From Gemmataceae bacterium (GTDB lineage Bacteria; Planctomycetota; Planctomycetia; Gemmatales; Gemmataceae): a stretch of DNA of 64,000 nucleotides. Location of the stretch: the NCBI GenBank assembly GCA_009697105.1, contig SIAQ01000008.1, positions 1 to 64,000 on the forward strand. Direction: 5' to 3'. The first letter of the stretch is position 1, and every line of letters begins with the position of its first letter. Below the pieces are notes generated by a model. That model worked only from the letters and a program-made list of their open reading frames with translations. It ran no database searches and had not been told where the DNA came from. The translations under genes and the position numbers were made by a program. This document shows positions 24,476 through 33,895 of this stretch, piece by piece.

Positions 24476-26697
24476 CCAAACCTGAAAGCACCATTGGACG
24501 TCAATTATCGGCGACATCACCTTTCCGTGCCCAGCGCGTCTTTCGCCTGGTGCGCAAAGAATTGCGCGAAATCCTGCGTGATCGACGGACGATTCTGACG
24601 CTGATCGCGATGCCGTTGATGCTCTACCCGATCATGAGCGTGGTGTTTCAGCAGGTAACGATGGCGCGGACGTTGGATCGCGATACAGGACCGGTTTTCC
24701 ATTTCGCTGCCTTGACGACTTTGGAACGCGAAGTGTTTACGCGGCGTCTTCGCCCGCGATTATCGTCCAAGCGATTTCTTCACCCTGGCGAGGCGGCACC
24801 GAAAAAAAAGGACGGCGACCCGTCGCAGGTGCCGATTGTTCGCTGGTGGCCAAGCCCGGAGCGCGATCCGGACACAGCGGAGAAACGCCAAGAACTGCTT
24901 ACCGAATACGAGACGGAAATCGCCGAAGGGAAGTTGGACCTGATCGTGCTGTTCCCGGAGGCGATTGCCGACCCGGACGCGAAATCGCGCATCCCGAGCG
25001 AGGACCGGCATCTCTCATGCAAGCTGATTTTCTCACCGAACGCATCGACCAGTTTAGCCGCCCTGGCGTGGGTTGAGCGCATACTGGCCGAGGCGGATCG
25101 GTGCGATTTGCAGGAACGCCTGGGCATCCCCGACCTGCCACGACGAATCACGTTGTTGACGCCGGAGCGAGTCGCGATCAATCCGGGCGGGCGGACCGGC
25201 ATGGTGTCGCTCGCCGCCTTGGTTCCGCTCATCCTGATTCTGATGACGATCACCGGTGCGGTCTATCCCGCTATCGACTTGACCGCCGGCGAGCGCGAGC
25301 GCGGCACGTTGGAAGTGCTCGTCGCGTCGCCAGTGCCTCGCTTCGAACTTCTGACGGCGAAATATTTCTCGGTGCTCACGGTCGCCGTGATGACTGCCGT
25401 CGTCAACCTCGTGTGCATGACGATTACCATCACCTGGAGCAACCTCGGGGCAGCGCTGTTTGGCGGCGGCGGGCTGTCGCTTGGCGCGCTGGCGCAGATC
25501 TTCGCGTTGCTCATGTTGTTCGCCGGCTTCTTCTCGGCGGTGCTCTTGAGTCTTACCAGTTTCGCCCGCAGCTTCAAAGAAGCGCAAGCGTATCTCATTC
25601 CGTTGATGCTGGCGTCGCTGGCGCCGGGCGTGATGGCGATGATGCCAGGGATGAAGTTGCAAGGCATCTTTTCGGTGCTGCCGCTCGTCAACATCGTGCT
25701 GATGGCCCGCGACGTGTTCGAGGGCGGCGTCGAGCCGATGGCAGGCGCGATCGTCGTCTTCACGACGCTTCTGTACGCCCTGGCAGCCCTGAGCCTGGCC
25801 GCGCGGGTGTTCGGCGCCGAAAGCGTTCTCTACAGCGAGCAATCGAGCTGGGGCGATCTGCTTCGGCGACCGAGCGAGGAGCAATCCAGGGCCACGATCG
25901 CCATGGCGCTCTGGTGCTTGGCGGTGATGGTTCCAATCCAGTTTGCGATTAACGCGATCATGATGTCGCTCGGGCCGGTCGATGGCTACGTGGGTGTCGT
26001 CGTCACGATCTTCGCGAATCTTGTGCTGTTCGGCTGTGTGCCGGCGGCGTTCCTGTATTTTGGCCGCGTCCGAATAGCGTCCGGCCTGGGAACGAATCTG
26101 CCCCGCCCGGCGATGTTGGCAGCGGGCTTATTGCTCGGTGCGTCGCTTTGGCCGATCGAACTTTATCTGCTCGAAAACCGATCCGCGGAACGCATGCTTG
26201 AGCTGCGCAGCCAGGCCGCCGGTGTGGCTGAAATCCTCCAGGCGATGCGCACGCAGGTTGGCTGGTTTATCCTGGCGATCGTAATCGTGCCAGCAATTTT
26301 CGAAGAGTTGTTCTTCCGCGGCGTCTTGTTTCGTGCGTTAGCTGATCGTGCTGGACCTCTGGTCACGATCGGCGTCAGCGGAATATTGTTCGGCCTGACC
26401 CACGTAATCTTCGGAGGGCCACTCGGGCTGGAACGGCTTGGCCCCAGTACTATGCTCGGCCTCATCCTGGCCGCCGTCTGCTGGCGTTCTGGTAGTGTTT
26501 GGCCGAGCCTGATCCAGCATATCACCCATAATACGATTCTGATGATCGTGCTGAAAAAATACCGAGGCGAGCTGCACGGCATTCCCTGGTATTGGCTCAA
26601 CTGCGGGCTCGCAGGCACCGTTGTTGCGGCGGCGCTGTTCTGGTATTTCGGCAAGTCGCCGGGCGTTTTGCAGGTGGATAAGCACAAGCAAACCTGA
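24472..26697 (+). CDS. ABC-2 permease fused to a CPBP intramembrane protease (NatB-CPBP)
   Basis: A 741-residue two-part membrane protein. The N-terminal half is an ABC-2/NatB permease: a transmembrane segment near 40-60, a large extracytoplasmic domain to about 235, then a bundle of helices with [18 protein letters not shown]. The C-terminal part (about 530-740) is a CPBP/Rce1-type protease with EELFFRG (about 612-618), FGLTH and QHITHN, the expected catalytic glutamates and histidines. The fusion recurs in planctomycetes. The substrate of either half is unknown, and peptide maturation coupled to export is a reasonable guess. Confidence 0.9.
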   Translation: MTKPESTIGRQLSATSPFRAQRVFRLVRKELREILRDRRTILTLIAMPLMLYPIMSVVFQQVTMARTLDRDTGPVFHFAALTTLEREVFTRRLRPRLSSKRFLHPGEAAPKKKDGDPSQVPIVRWWPSPERDPDTAEKRQELLTEYETEIAEGKLDLIVLFPEAIADPDAKSRIPSEDRHLSCKLIFSPNASTSLAALAWVERILAEADRCDLQERLGIPDLPRRITLLTPERVAINPGGRTGMVSLAALVPLILILMTITGAVYPAIDLTAGERERGTLEVLVASPVPRFELLTAKYFSVLTVAVMTAVVNLVCMTITITWSNLGAALFGGGGLSLGALAQIFALLMLFAGFFSAVLLSLTSFARSFKEAQAYLIPLMLASLAPGVMAMMPGMKLQGIFSVLPLVNIVLMARDVFEGGVEPMAGAIVVFTTLLYALAALSLAARVFGAESVLYSEQSSWGDLLRRPSEEQSRATIAMALWCLAVMVPIQFAINAIMMSLGPVDGYVGVVVTIFANLVLFGCVPAAFLYFGRVRIASGLGTNLPRPAMLAAGLLLGASLWPIELYLLENRSAERMLELRSQAAGVAEILQAMRTQVGWFILAIVIVPAIFEELFFRGVLFRALADRAGPLVTIGVSGILFGLTHVIFGGPLGLERLGPSTMLGLILAAVCWRSGSVWPSLIQHITHNTILMIVLKKYRGELHGIPWYWLNCGLAGTVVAAALFWYFGKSPGVLQVDKHKQT

Positions 26698-26743
26698 TTT
26701 CGTAAACTGAGCAGATATACCTCATACGGCTGGATCTGTCTGA

Positions 26744-26801
26744 TCAGAGCCTGAGCGCCAGCGAAGGGCAACGTTGCCCTTCGCTGGCGCTCAGGCTCTG
26801 A
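26744..26801. repeat. Perfect loop-less palindrome, family D
   Basis: A 58-bp perfect palindrome centred on AACGTT with no spacer at all, between the ABC permease and the Fae-like gene. Same family as 22259-22322. Confidence 0.95.
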
Positions 26802-26828
26802 AATAACAACATAGTAAGGGACAATCCC

Positions 26829-27383
26829 ATGGCACCACGTATCATCTTTCGGTCCGGCGAAGCACTTGTCGAGGGCGACGCCGACTACCTTTGCGCTGAA
26901 CCCGAGATCGTGCTCGGCGAGCTTGACGGTCCCATCGGGCAGGCGTTGGCGACGCTCGTCGGCGATCAGGTCAAGGGCCACACGCGCGTCTTCGCCCTGC
27001 TCAATAGCGACGTGCAGGTCAGGCCGATCACACTGATGGTAAGCAAAGTTACTGTCAGTGATTCTCGCTACACAAATATTCTGATGGGCACGGTGCAGGC
27101 CGCCATCGCGCATGGCGTGCTCGATGCCGTCCGTGAAGGCATCATCCCGAAGAACAAGGCCAACGACCTCGGCATCATCTACTCGGTCTGGCTCGACCCC
27201 GCCGTCCTAAAGGTGCCGAAGAAAAAGCTCGACCATGCGGCCTTGTTCAACGTCCATCGCGAGGCGACGGTCAAGGTCATCCGCAAAGCCATGAACGGCG
27301 AACCGGGCATCGATTGGCTGCTCGAAAATCAGGACAAGGTCTCGCACTACTTCCATCAACAGGGGCTGGAAGGGAAGATATAG
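26829..27383 (+). CDS. Formaldehyde-activating-enzyme-like protein (Fae paralogue)
   Basis: A 184-residue protein of the Fae family, which condenses formaldehyde with tetrahydromethanopterin. It has GEALVEGD (10-17), GPIGQAL, PITLMVSKVTV, a helix AQAAIAHGVLDAV-like segment, EGIIPKNKANDLGIIYSVW and the closing HREATVKVIRKAMNGEPG. The usual AHIDL segment with the catalytic histidine aligns here with AEPEI (23-27), so the histidine seems to be missing. No other C1 genes adjoin. It is probably a paralogue of changed or unknown activity. AAGGGA supports ATG 26829. Confidence 0.85.
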   Translation: MAPRIIFRSGEALVEGDADYLCAEPEIVLGELDGPIGQALATLVGDQVKGHTRVFALLNSDVQVRPITLMVSKVTVSDSRYTNILMGTVQAAIAHGVLDAVREGIIPKNKANDLGIIYSVWLDPAVLKVPKKKLDHAALFNVHREATVKVIRKAMNGEPGIDWLLENQDKVSHYFHQQGLEGKI

Positions 27384-27434
27384 CCGGATTCCGAAACGCG
27401 CTCCGCTTCGCGTCGCGGCTAAACCGCGAAAACA

Positions 27435-27440
27435 TATAAT
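27435..27440 (+). promoter_or_regulatory. Isolated TATAAT box
   Basis: A consensus -10 hexamer lies 41 bp before ATG 27482, without a recognisable -35 box. It may serve the alpha/beta hydrolase. Confidence 0.25.
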
Positions 27441-27481
27441 TTCGAAAACACGAATCAAACACTCAACCATTGAGCGAACGC

Positions 27482-28441
27482 ATGAAACAATCCTTCGCAT
27501 TGGCATTCTGCGCAGCCGCCTGGCTTGGTTTTGCATCTCTTGGCGAAACCGGTGGCGATAAAGGTAAACCGAAGGAAAAATCCAAGGTTAGCCCTGTTGA
27601 TATGCGCGTCGCATTTACGCAGCTTTGGCCAGGCGATGGCAAAGCCAACGCGGCACCAGGCGCGAAAGGCAGCGATCCCGCCGACATCCCCGGAGTGTTC
27701 GTCTATCCCGCCAAGAACCCGAACGGCGCCGCCGTCGTCATCTGCCCCGGCGGCGGGTACACCAATTTGGCCATGAACCACGAAGGCGTGCAAATTGCCG
27801 ACTGGTTGAATGCGCACGGCATCACCGCACTAGTGCTCAAGTATCGCCTGGCGCCGAAATACCGTCACCCCGTCGAACTCGGCGACGCGCAACGCGCGCT
27901 TCGCTATGTCCGTGCGAATGCCAAGTCGCTGAACGTCGATGTGAAGCGCGTCGGCATCCTCGGCTTCTCCGCGGGCGGTCATCTCGCTTCCACGGCGGGC
28001 ACGCATTATGACCCCGGCATCACAGACGCCAAGGACCACGTCGATCACCAGAGCTGTCGGCCTGACTTCATGGTGCTGCTCTACCCCGTCATCACGTTGA
28101 CTGGCCCCCACGCCCATAACGGCTCACGCAACAATCTGCTCGGCAAAGACGCCGACGCGAAACTCGTGGAATTACTCTGCAACGACAAGCAAGTAACGAA
28201 GGATACGCCGCCGACGTTTCTCGTCCACACGACGGAGGACACGGGAGTGCCGCCGGAAAACAGCGTGCTGTTCTACGTCGCGTTAAACAAGCACCGCGTG
28301 CCGGCGGAACTCCACATCTTCGAGAAAGGCCGTCACGGTCTCGGCATGGGCACGCCCGATCTTCCGTTCTCGTCCTGGCCCGACCGTTGCGTCGCATGGA
28401 TGAAGGGCCGCGGCTTGCTGACGCCGAGCGCGAATCTGTAG
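27482..28441 (+). CDS. Secreted alpha/beta hydrolase (acetyl-esterase type)
   Basis: A 319-residue exported esterase of the BD-FAE/acetyl-xylan-esterase-like group. A signal peptide occupies about 1-24. The oxyanion-hole region is VICPGGGYTNLAMNHEG, the nucleophile elbow is GFSAGG, and the acid and base are probably the aspartate in HTTEDTGVPP and the histidine in KGRHGLGMG. The likely role is removing acetyl or feruloyl groups from plant or algal polysaccharide; this is family-level inference. ATG 27482 was chosen over a TTG at 27470 because the signal peptide starts there. Confidence 0.87.
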   Translation: MKQSFALAFCAAAWLGFASLGETGGDKGKPKEKSKVSPVDMRVAFTQLWPGDGKANAAPGAKGSDPADIPGVFVYPAKNPNGAAVVICPGGGYTNLAMNHEGVQIADWLNAHGITALVLKYRLAPKYRHPVELGDAQRALRYVRANAKSLNVDVKRVGILGFSAGGHLASTAGTHYDPGITDAKDHVDHQSCRPDFMVLLYPVITLTGPHAHNGSRNNLLGKDADAKLVELLCNDKQVTKDTPPTFLVHTTEDTGVPPENSVLFYVALNKHRVPAELHIFEKGRHGLGMGTPDLPFSSWPDRCVAWMKGRGLLTPSANL

Positions 28442-28449
28442 TAGAAATC

Positions 28450-28542
28450 TCAAGCCCAGGGGTGAGGTACTCCGAACCCCTGGGATAATTCACCAGCATG
28501 GGTCCATCCCAGGGGTTCGGAGTACCTCACCCCTGGGCTTGA
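28450..28542. repeat. Inverted repeat, family C (CAAGCCCAGGGGTGAGG)
   Basis: Perfect 36-bp arms (28450-28485 and 28507-28542) with a 21-nt loop, just upstream of the TPR/J/GrpE-like cluster. Other copies are at 40273-40367 and 50952-51031. Confidence 0.95.
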
Positions 28543-28566
28543 CATCTCACCTGAGACTCGCCGTTG

Positions 28567-31413
28567 ATGGATGGTTTTCCCCTCAAAGAACTGATCGAAC
28601 GCTATCCCAAGACCATCGCCACGATCGTTGGTGCCGTGGTGGTGTTCGGCATTGCGCTGCTGGTCATGGTGTGGTGGCTCTGGGGCTGGGGGCCTCGCCG
28701 GCGCCGTGCGATGGCTGCGGCGCGCAACGCGTTGCAGGCAGGCGATTGGCAGAAGGCCCTGGAACAATTGAAGAAGGTCCGAGCCATTGGCGTTCCCTCA
28801 TCCTCCTGGAATTCGTCGTTCGATGCGTTTGAAGCCGACTGCCTCAAGGCCGGCAGCGCCAATCTGATTGAAGAAAAAAAGTTTGAAGAGGGGCTCAATC
28901 TCGGCTTACAAGCGGCCAAGTTGCGCGAGGAACCAGGCAACGAATTGCGTGCGAACGTACAGGCCGCGATGGTGCGCGAAATCCGACGGCTGTTCTCCAA
29001 ACACGGCGAAACGAAGGCGACGAGCGATTTGATTGCGCGTACGCTTCAAGTGCAGTCGCCGTGCCGCGAGGCGTCGTTTTGGCAGGCCCTGTGCGATTTG
29101 CGCAACGGGCAATTCGAGCAGGCGCTGACGAACCTGCAAATTTCGCGAACGGGGATGATGCAAGGCGTCACCCTCGATACCGGCTTCGGCGAGCCGCGCG
29201 AGTCGGCTGGGCCACCGACTTCGTTCATCGATCCCGCTCTCTATCTTGGCGCGTTGCTCGTGCGCAAGGGCCAGGCCAAGGAGGCGCTGCGGTTCCTCAC
29301 CGAAGCCAACCGCCAGGACGCCAACTGTCCGTTCATTACGCTCCAACTCGGCGCCGCCATCGTCACCGCGGGCGGCGACACCAACATGGCCGTCCGGGCC
29401 TTGCAACGCGCGCTTGGCCCCAAAGGCCTCGGCATGTGGCTTGCCAACCCGCAAAAAGCCTGGATCGAGGGCTTCCCTGACAACCGCTCCTATGTCCGCA
29501 AGTTGGCGAGCGAGTTGCCGTTTTCGTGTCCGCTCTTCGGTGACGATCTCAAGTTCCTCATCCGCCAGGGCAACTTGTCGCTCGCACTGGGCCTCTTCAA
29601 GCTGGAGAACTACAAGGAAGCCGCCGAGCAGTTCGACCGCGTGCTGAAGGAAGGCGCTCCGTCGTTGCAGGTGTTGCGCGGTTTGGGTTTATCGTTGGCG
29701 AAACTGGGCCGATTCGACGACGCCTTTGTGCATCTTCGCACCGCCCATGAATTGGAGGACGCGAAGGATCGCCTCACCGTCGGCTATCTCGCCCTTTGCG
29801 GAGCGGCCGGCAAGCCCGCGCGGCCCGAAGACAAAATCCAGAACACCGCCTGGGCGATTCGCCTCGTCACCGCGTTCAACAGTCCGCGCGATCCCGAATG
29901 GGTCGGCATCCTCAATCGAATCTTCACGGAAGCCAGGCAGCACCAGATACCGCTTACGGGCGACGATCAGCTCTATCTCTGTGAGCATCTCGTCAGCGTC
30001 AAGGCGTGCGACAAATTGTCGGCCCAGGCCTTCCACCATTTGATCGCCACGGAACACGCTCTTGTGTTGCCCGAATACGCCTGGCTGTACTGCCAGGCCG
30101 ACACGCACCATGATGTCGGCGGGGATTACGCTCTCGCGCTTTACGAGAAAACCTTCACCAGCCGTGAGCCCGCGAGCGCGTATTTCGCAGCGCAAGGCTG
30201 GAGCCTCGACGATGTCGAGCGGATGTACCTTCGCCGCGCGGCCGAGCTTGCGCCGGGGCGATTCCCCGAAGTGCTCGGCGAGGACTACTTGCTGCGTGGC
30301 GAGGCGTTGCTGCTGGCGAAGGCCCAGTCGCAGGAGGACGCCGGCCAGCGCGAATCGGCCTTGGCGACTATCGAAGTGCTCGTGAAGCTATCGCCGAATA
30401 ATACCAGTGCGATGGATCGGGCCGCGGGGCTGCACTATCGCGCGGGACGACTTCCGCCGGCGCTGGCCTTGCTCGATCAATGGCGGATTGCCCAGCAGAG
30501 CGAACCGACACCGATCGTACGCCAGGCGTTGTTGCACCACCAGCAAGGCGACACCGTGGCATGCAATCAAAAGCTGATGCAGGCGATGGCGCTCGCCAGC
30601 GGCCGACGGCGCGCCAACATCGCTTTCGTCGGCGCTCGCACGTCGCTGCAGATTTACCTGGCATCACCTGCAAGCGCGGATGCCGACGCGGGTCCGAATC
30701 ATCTAGGTGTCGCGATCGCGTTTCTTGGCGAGTGCCTGGCGAGCGATGCGACCCATCCGCACGCGCAGTGGTGCCTGGCTGCCGTGCGTTGGCTGCATGG
30801 TGATACCGCTGCTCTCGCGCAACAGGCGTCAGCGATGAGTGATGCCAATGTCGCCGACCAACGCTATCACTTTTTGTCCGCGCTTGCCCATCTCTTGGCG
30901 GGTGACAAGGAAGCTGCCATCGCCGCCAGCAAGCGAACCGGCGGGCCAAACCTCACGGGCGACAAGAAGGTGCTGGCCGTGGAGGCGGGGTACATCGCTG
31001 CTCTAGGCCATCTCGATCTCGGCCAACCTGCAGCTGCCATCGATGCGCTCAAGCCGATTACCTTTAATCCATCCAGCCCGACGCTGAGCCATGCCCAGGC
31101 GTTATTAGGCAATGTGCTGTTTCAGGCGGCGCGCTACGACGACGCGATCAATGTTTGGCAAGTGCTGGATGCAGGCAAACGCAAGGCGTGGAATCTCGAC
31201 GAGCCGCTCGCGCAGACGACGTTCATTAACGCTCTGGAGTCCTTAGCACGCGGGCAATACGAACAGGCGGCGGAAAAGCTGCGCCTATCGGGCCGCCTCG
31301 GCTGCCGCGACCGCCGGCTTGGGCCGCTGCTGTTGCTCGCCTTGTTCAAGGCCGGCCAGCAAGCGATCTACGCCGGTGAAACCGCGCCGGTAAGCGGGAT
31401 TATCGAACCCTAA
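28567..31413 (+). CDS. Large membrane-anchored TPR protein, first gene of a co-chaperone-like cluster
   Basis: A 948-residue protein with one N-terminal transmembrane helix (about 15-42) and then tandem tetratricopeptide-like repeats to the end, e.g. LGLFKLENYKEAAEQFDRVL and LGLSLAKLGRFDDAFVHLRT. No enzymatic motif is seen. The N-terminus is short and cytoplasmic or exposed depending on orientation, which I cannot fix. It is followed on the same strand by a second TPR protein, a J-like protein and a GrpE-like protein, so it may be the scaffold of an Hsp70-type machine. ATG 28567 was chosen over the preceding TTG. Confidence 0.85.
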   Translation: MDGFPLKELIERYPKTIATIVGAVVVFGIALLVMVWWLWGWGPRRRRAMAAARNALQAGDWQKALEQLKKVRAIGVPSSSWNSSFDAFEADCLKAGSANLIEEKKFEEGLNLGLQAAKLREEPGNELRANVQAAMVREIRRLFSKHGETKATSDLIARTLQVQSPCREASFWQALCDLRNGQFEQALTNLQISRTGMMQGVTLDTGFGEPRESAGPPTSFIDPALYLGALLVRKGQAKEALRFLTEANRQDANCPFITLQLGAAIVTAGGDTNMAVRALQRALGPKGLGMWLANPQKAWIEGFPDNRSYVRKLASELPFSCPLFGDDLKFLIRQGNLSLALGLFKLENYKEAAEQFDRVLKEGAPSLQVLRGLGLSLAKLGRFDDAFVHLRTAHELEDAKDRLTVGYLALCGAAGKPARPEDKIQNTAWAIRLVTAFNSPRDPEWVGILNRIFTEARQHQIPLTGDDQLYLCEHLVSVKACDKLSAQAFHHLIATEHALVLPEYAWLYCQADTHHDVGGDYALALYEKTFTSREPASAYFAAQGWSLDDVERMYLRRAAELAPGRFPEVLGEDYLLRGEALLLAKAQSQEDAGQRESALATIEVLVKLSPNNTSAMDRAAGLHYRAGRLPPALALLDQWRIAQQSEPTPIVRQALLHHQQGDTVACNQKLMQAMALASGRRRANIAFVGARTSLQIYLASPASADADAGPNHLGVAIAFLGECLASDATHPHAQWCLAAVRWLHGDTAALAQQASAMSDANVADQRYHFLSALAHLLAGDKEAAIAASKRTGGPNLTGDKKVLAVEAGYIAALGHLDLGQPAAAIDALKPITFNPSSPTLSHAQALLGNVLFQAARYDDAINVWQVLDAGKRKAWNLDEPLAQTTFINALESLARGQYEQAAEKLRLSGRLGCRDRRLGPLLLLALFKAGQQAIYAGETAPVSGIIEP

Positions 31414-31416
31414 GTG

Positions 31417-31470
31417 CCGCTTGCGGCTTAGCGCTCAGGTGGGATCATCCGAGCGCTAAGCCGCAAGCGG
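31417..31470. repeat. Inverted repeat, family A
   Basis: Perfect 20-bp arms (31417-31436 and 31451-31470), 14-nt loop, between the two TPR genes of the cluster. Confidence 0.9.
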
Positions 31471-31508
31471 AAAACTGAAATTGCAAGCGTCATTGACGGA
31501 CCACGATC

Positions 31509-33188
31509 ATGGCAACCAACGACATCATCTCCGTGACGCCCGTCGCTGAGCCGAACTGGGGCGAGGCGATTCGCTTGCTCGAGCAGGCGGTGAAGGCCGG
31601 CAACCAGGATCCGCAGGCGCTGTATCTTCTCGCCATGGCGTACAAGCACCAGAGCCGGGCTGCGGATGTTCGCCAGACGCTGGCGCGGATCGCCGATCCG
31701 GACGCCAACGTGTTGCTCCAGCGCGGCGTGTTGGCGTTCAACGAGAAGGAGTGGTCCGCCGCCGCCGACGAATTCGCGAAGTCACTGCAGAAGGACGCGA
31801 ATTCGTATCCCGCCGCCTACAACCTGATGCTCGCTCGACTCTGCCAGGGCCAACTCGACGGCGCCGTGGCGACGCTTGAAACCCTCGTCAACCTCGCGCC
31901 ATCCGTTGGCGAAAAACGCTTCCTCGGCCTCCTGCGAAGTCTCCTCGGCCCCGGCGGCACGACCTCGGGCGCCGAGCAGGTCTTACTTCTCAGCAGCATC
32001 ACGCTGGACGAAGAACAACGCCTGCTCGACATGATCGTCGGCCTGAACCAGTTTGACGTTGTCTATCGCCTGCTGGCCAAGCTCGTCTCAGCTCGGCCCA
32101 ACAGCGAAGCGGCCTTTCGGTCCTACATCGGCGCGGCGATGTTGCAAGCGAAGATGCTCATGGATCGCGGCCAATGGAGCGATGCCGAGCTGCTGCTCGC
32201 TCCGTTGAAACGCCGGCTTGACGCCAGTAACATCCGCGGCGAGCCGATGCAGATGATCGTGATCCTCAACATGCTCGGCGTCTGTTCGATGATGTCGCAA
32301 GAATTCGATTGCAGCCTGGGCCATTTCCGTGCCGCCGCGGATGCCTTTCAGCGCGACCTATCGGCTCCAGGCCCAGCAGGTAAGACCGACCGCCACATCA
32401 ACGGCCAGGGCGTTTACCTCGGCGCTTGGCTTGAGCAAAATCTGGCGCTGGGCAACGAATGGCTAAACCGGATGGACATCGCCGAGTCGCACTGGAATCG
32501 CCATCTCGATTATTTGGAGCATTACATTCCGCGCTCACTGCCGCCGGACTATCTGGGCAACCTCGCCTTCGAGTGTTCGAGTCGGCTTGCGGACATCTTT
32601 TCTCGCAAGGAGAAGTGGACCTCCGCCGCCCATTTTCTGCAGCGTGCCCATCGCATCCGACCAGCCGACTACGAAACGCTGGAACGGCTATTTCACATGT
32701 ACACACAGCTCAAACGCACGGAAGACGCGCGGAAGATATTGCGCCGCCTGCGCGAGGTCAAGCCAAACGATCCGCAGGCGGAGTTGTTCGAGTTGGAGGT
32801 TCGCGAGGTGCGCAAACTCGACGAAGTCGATACGCTGATCGCCGACCTACGCCGCATCGCCCAGCGTTTTCCCAATGACGCGCGGGTGGAGGAACGCGGC
32901 GCTGCGATCGTGAATAACGTAATGCCGACGATGGAGCGGATCGCCGACCAGTATGCCGCCCAGGTGAACAAGGTCGTCGATCAGATGCGTCGTCTGCCGA
33001 GCTACCAAATCAATTGGCCGACGGTGCGCGACATCATGCGCGACATGGAGGACAAATACCTCCTGCTTCGCCGGGTGGCCCAAAAATGCCTGGCTCATGT
33101 GACGAGCGACGAAGTGCGGAAAGAGCTGCACAAGTTGATAAGTCACTGCGACCGCAAGATCGACCAGTGCCACTCGCTGGGGGAATAA
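31509..33188 (+). CDS. Cytoplasmic TPR protein, second gene of the cluster
   Basis: A 559-residue protein without signal peptide or membrane segment. TPR-like repeats cover most of it (AIRLLEQAVKAGNQDPQALY near the start, AHFLQRAHRIRPADYETLER later). The last 100 residues form a long helical, probably coiled region (MERIADQYAAQVNKVVDQMR). It resembles nothing I can name. Its position between the membrane TPR protein and the J-like/GrpE-like genes suggests a shared complex. Confidence 0.83.
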   Translation: MATNDIISVTPVAEPNWGEAIRLLEQAVKAGNQDPQALYLLAMAYKHQSRAADVRQTLARIADPDANVLLQRGVLAFNEKEWSAAADEFAKSLQKDANSYPAAYNLMLARLCQGQLDGAVATLETLVNLAPSVGEKRFLGLLRSLLGPGGTTSGAEQVLLLSSITLDEEQRLLDMIVGLNQFDVVYRLLAKLVSARPNSEAAFRSYIGAAMLQAKMLMDRGQWSDAELLLAPLKRRLDASNIRGEPMQMIVILNMLGVCSMMSQEFDCSLGHFRAAADAFQRDLSAPGPAGKTDRHINGQGVYLGAWLEQNLALGNEWLNRMDIAESHWNRHLDYLEHYIPRSLPPDYLGNLAFECSSRLADIFSRKEKWTSAAHFLQRAHRIRPADYETLERLFHMYTQLKRTEDARKILRRLREVKPNDPQAELFELEVREVRKLDEVDTLIADLRRIAQRFPNDARVEERGAAIVNNVMPTMERIADQYAAQVNKVVDQMRRLPSYQINWPTVRDIMRDMEDKYLLLRRVAQKCLAHVTSDEVRKELHKLISHCDRKIDQCHSLGE

Positions 33189-33202
33189 CGGATACGAGCA
33201 AG

Positions 33203-33231
33203 CCCCAGGATGAGCGCAGCGATTCCTGGGG
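33203..33231. repeat. Short hairpin (CCCCAGGA/TCCTGGGG)
   Basis: An 8-bp stem with a 13-nt loop, possibly a remnant of family C, in the gap before the J-like gene. Confidence 0.45.
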
Positions 33232-33270
33232 GTCCGGACTTCGTAAGATTGAATCAACACGGAGATGATT

Positions 33271-33774
33271 ATGTCCCAGGGCGTTCCCATCGTATTGCAG
33301 TTGGCTCCGCTGCCACGCACGCAGATCGGGCCGTTTTTGATTCTCGGCGTCGACAAGGATGCGTCGCGCGAAGAGATCGAAGCCGCCTGGGCGGAAAAGA
33401 TCAAGCAATCGCGACGGGGTCAACTGAAAACGCCGCTGGAAGACATCAACTGGGCCCGCGAGATTTTGACGAGCAAGGAAGCTCGCATCAAAGCCGACGC
33501 CGTCGCGCTGAACATCGATACAACCGATGGAGTGCTCAAGAAACTGAAAGACCGCTACCAGGGCAGGAAGCAAGCCGAGATTCGCTGCAAGCCGATCGAC
33601 ACCGAAAAATGGCTCGCCAGCTATACGCCGCCAACGCCTGTACCGACCATCGACGAGTGTCGGGCGAACGTCCGCATCCCCGAGATTCCGCGCGAGGTGC
33701 CGATGGTGCGTGTAATTCTCGAAAACTTCGCCAAGGAACCGATCGATCCCTGGCAGATCGATTTGGATGGGTAA
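33271..33774 (+). CDS. Degenerate J-domain-like protein
   Basis: A 167-residue protein. Residues about 17-80 read like a DnaJ domain: GPFLILGVDKDASREEIEAA (helix I-II start), WAEKIKQSRRG, then INWAREILTSKEAR (helix III). The HPD tripeptide that triggers Hsp70 ATPase is absent; QSRRG occupies its place. The C-terminal half is proline-rich and unfamiliar. GGAG at 33261-33264 favours ATG 33271 over ATG 33265. Next to a GrpE-like gene, a role in recruiting an Hsp70-like protein is a reasonable but unproven guess. Confidence 0.7.
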   Translation: MSQGVPIVLQLAPLPRTQIGPFLILGVDKDASREEIEAAWAEKIKQSRRGQLKTPLEDINWAREILTSKEARIKADAVALNIDTTDGVLKKLKDRYQGRKQAEIRCKPIDTEKWLASYTPPTPVPTIDECRANVRIPEIPREVPMVRVILENFAKEPIDPWQIDLDG

Positions 33775-33784
33775 GTGGTGAGTT

Positions 33785-33870
33785 CGTAGGGTGTGTCAAG
33801 CGCCAGCGCCGACGCACCATGAACTTGCAAGTGACTGGTGCGTCGGCGCTGGCGCTTGACACACCCTACG
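33785..33870. repeat. Inverted repeat, family F (GTGTGTCAAGCGCCAGCGCC)
   Basis: Perfect 35-bp arms (33785-33819 and 33836-33870), 16-nt loop, between the J-like and GrpE-like genes. Confidence 0.95.
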
Positions 33871-33895
33871 AGCCACTAACAACAGGACTTCCCCC

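Noticed and set aside
30368-30949. 193-codon minus-strand frame inside the first TPR gene
   Set aside because: Arginine-rich shadow without any motif.
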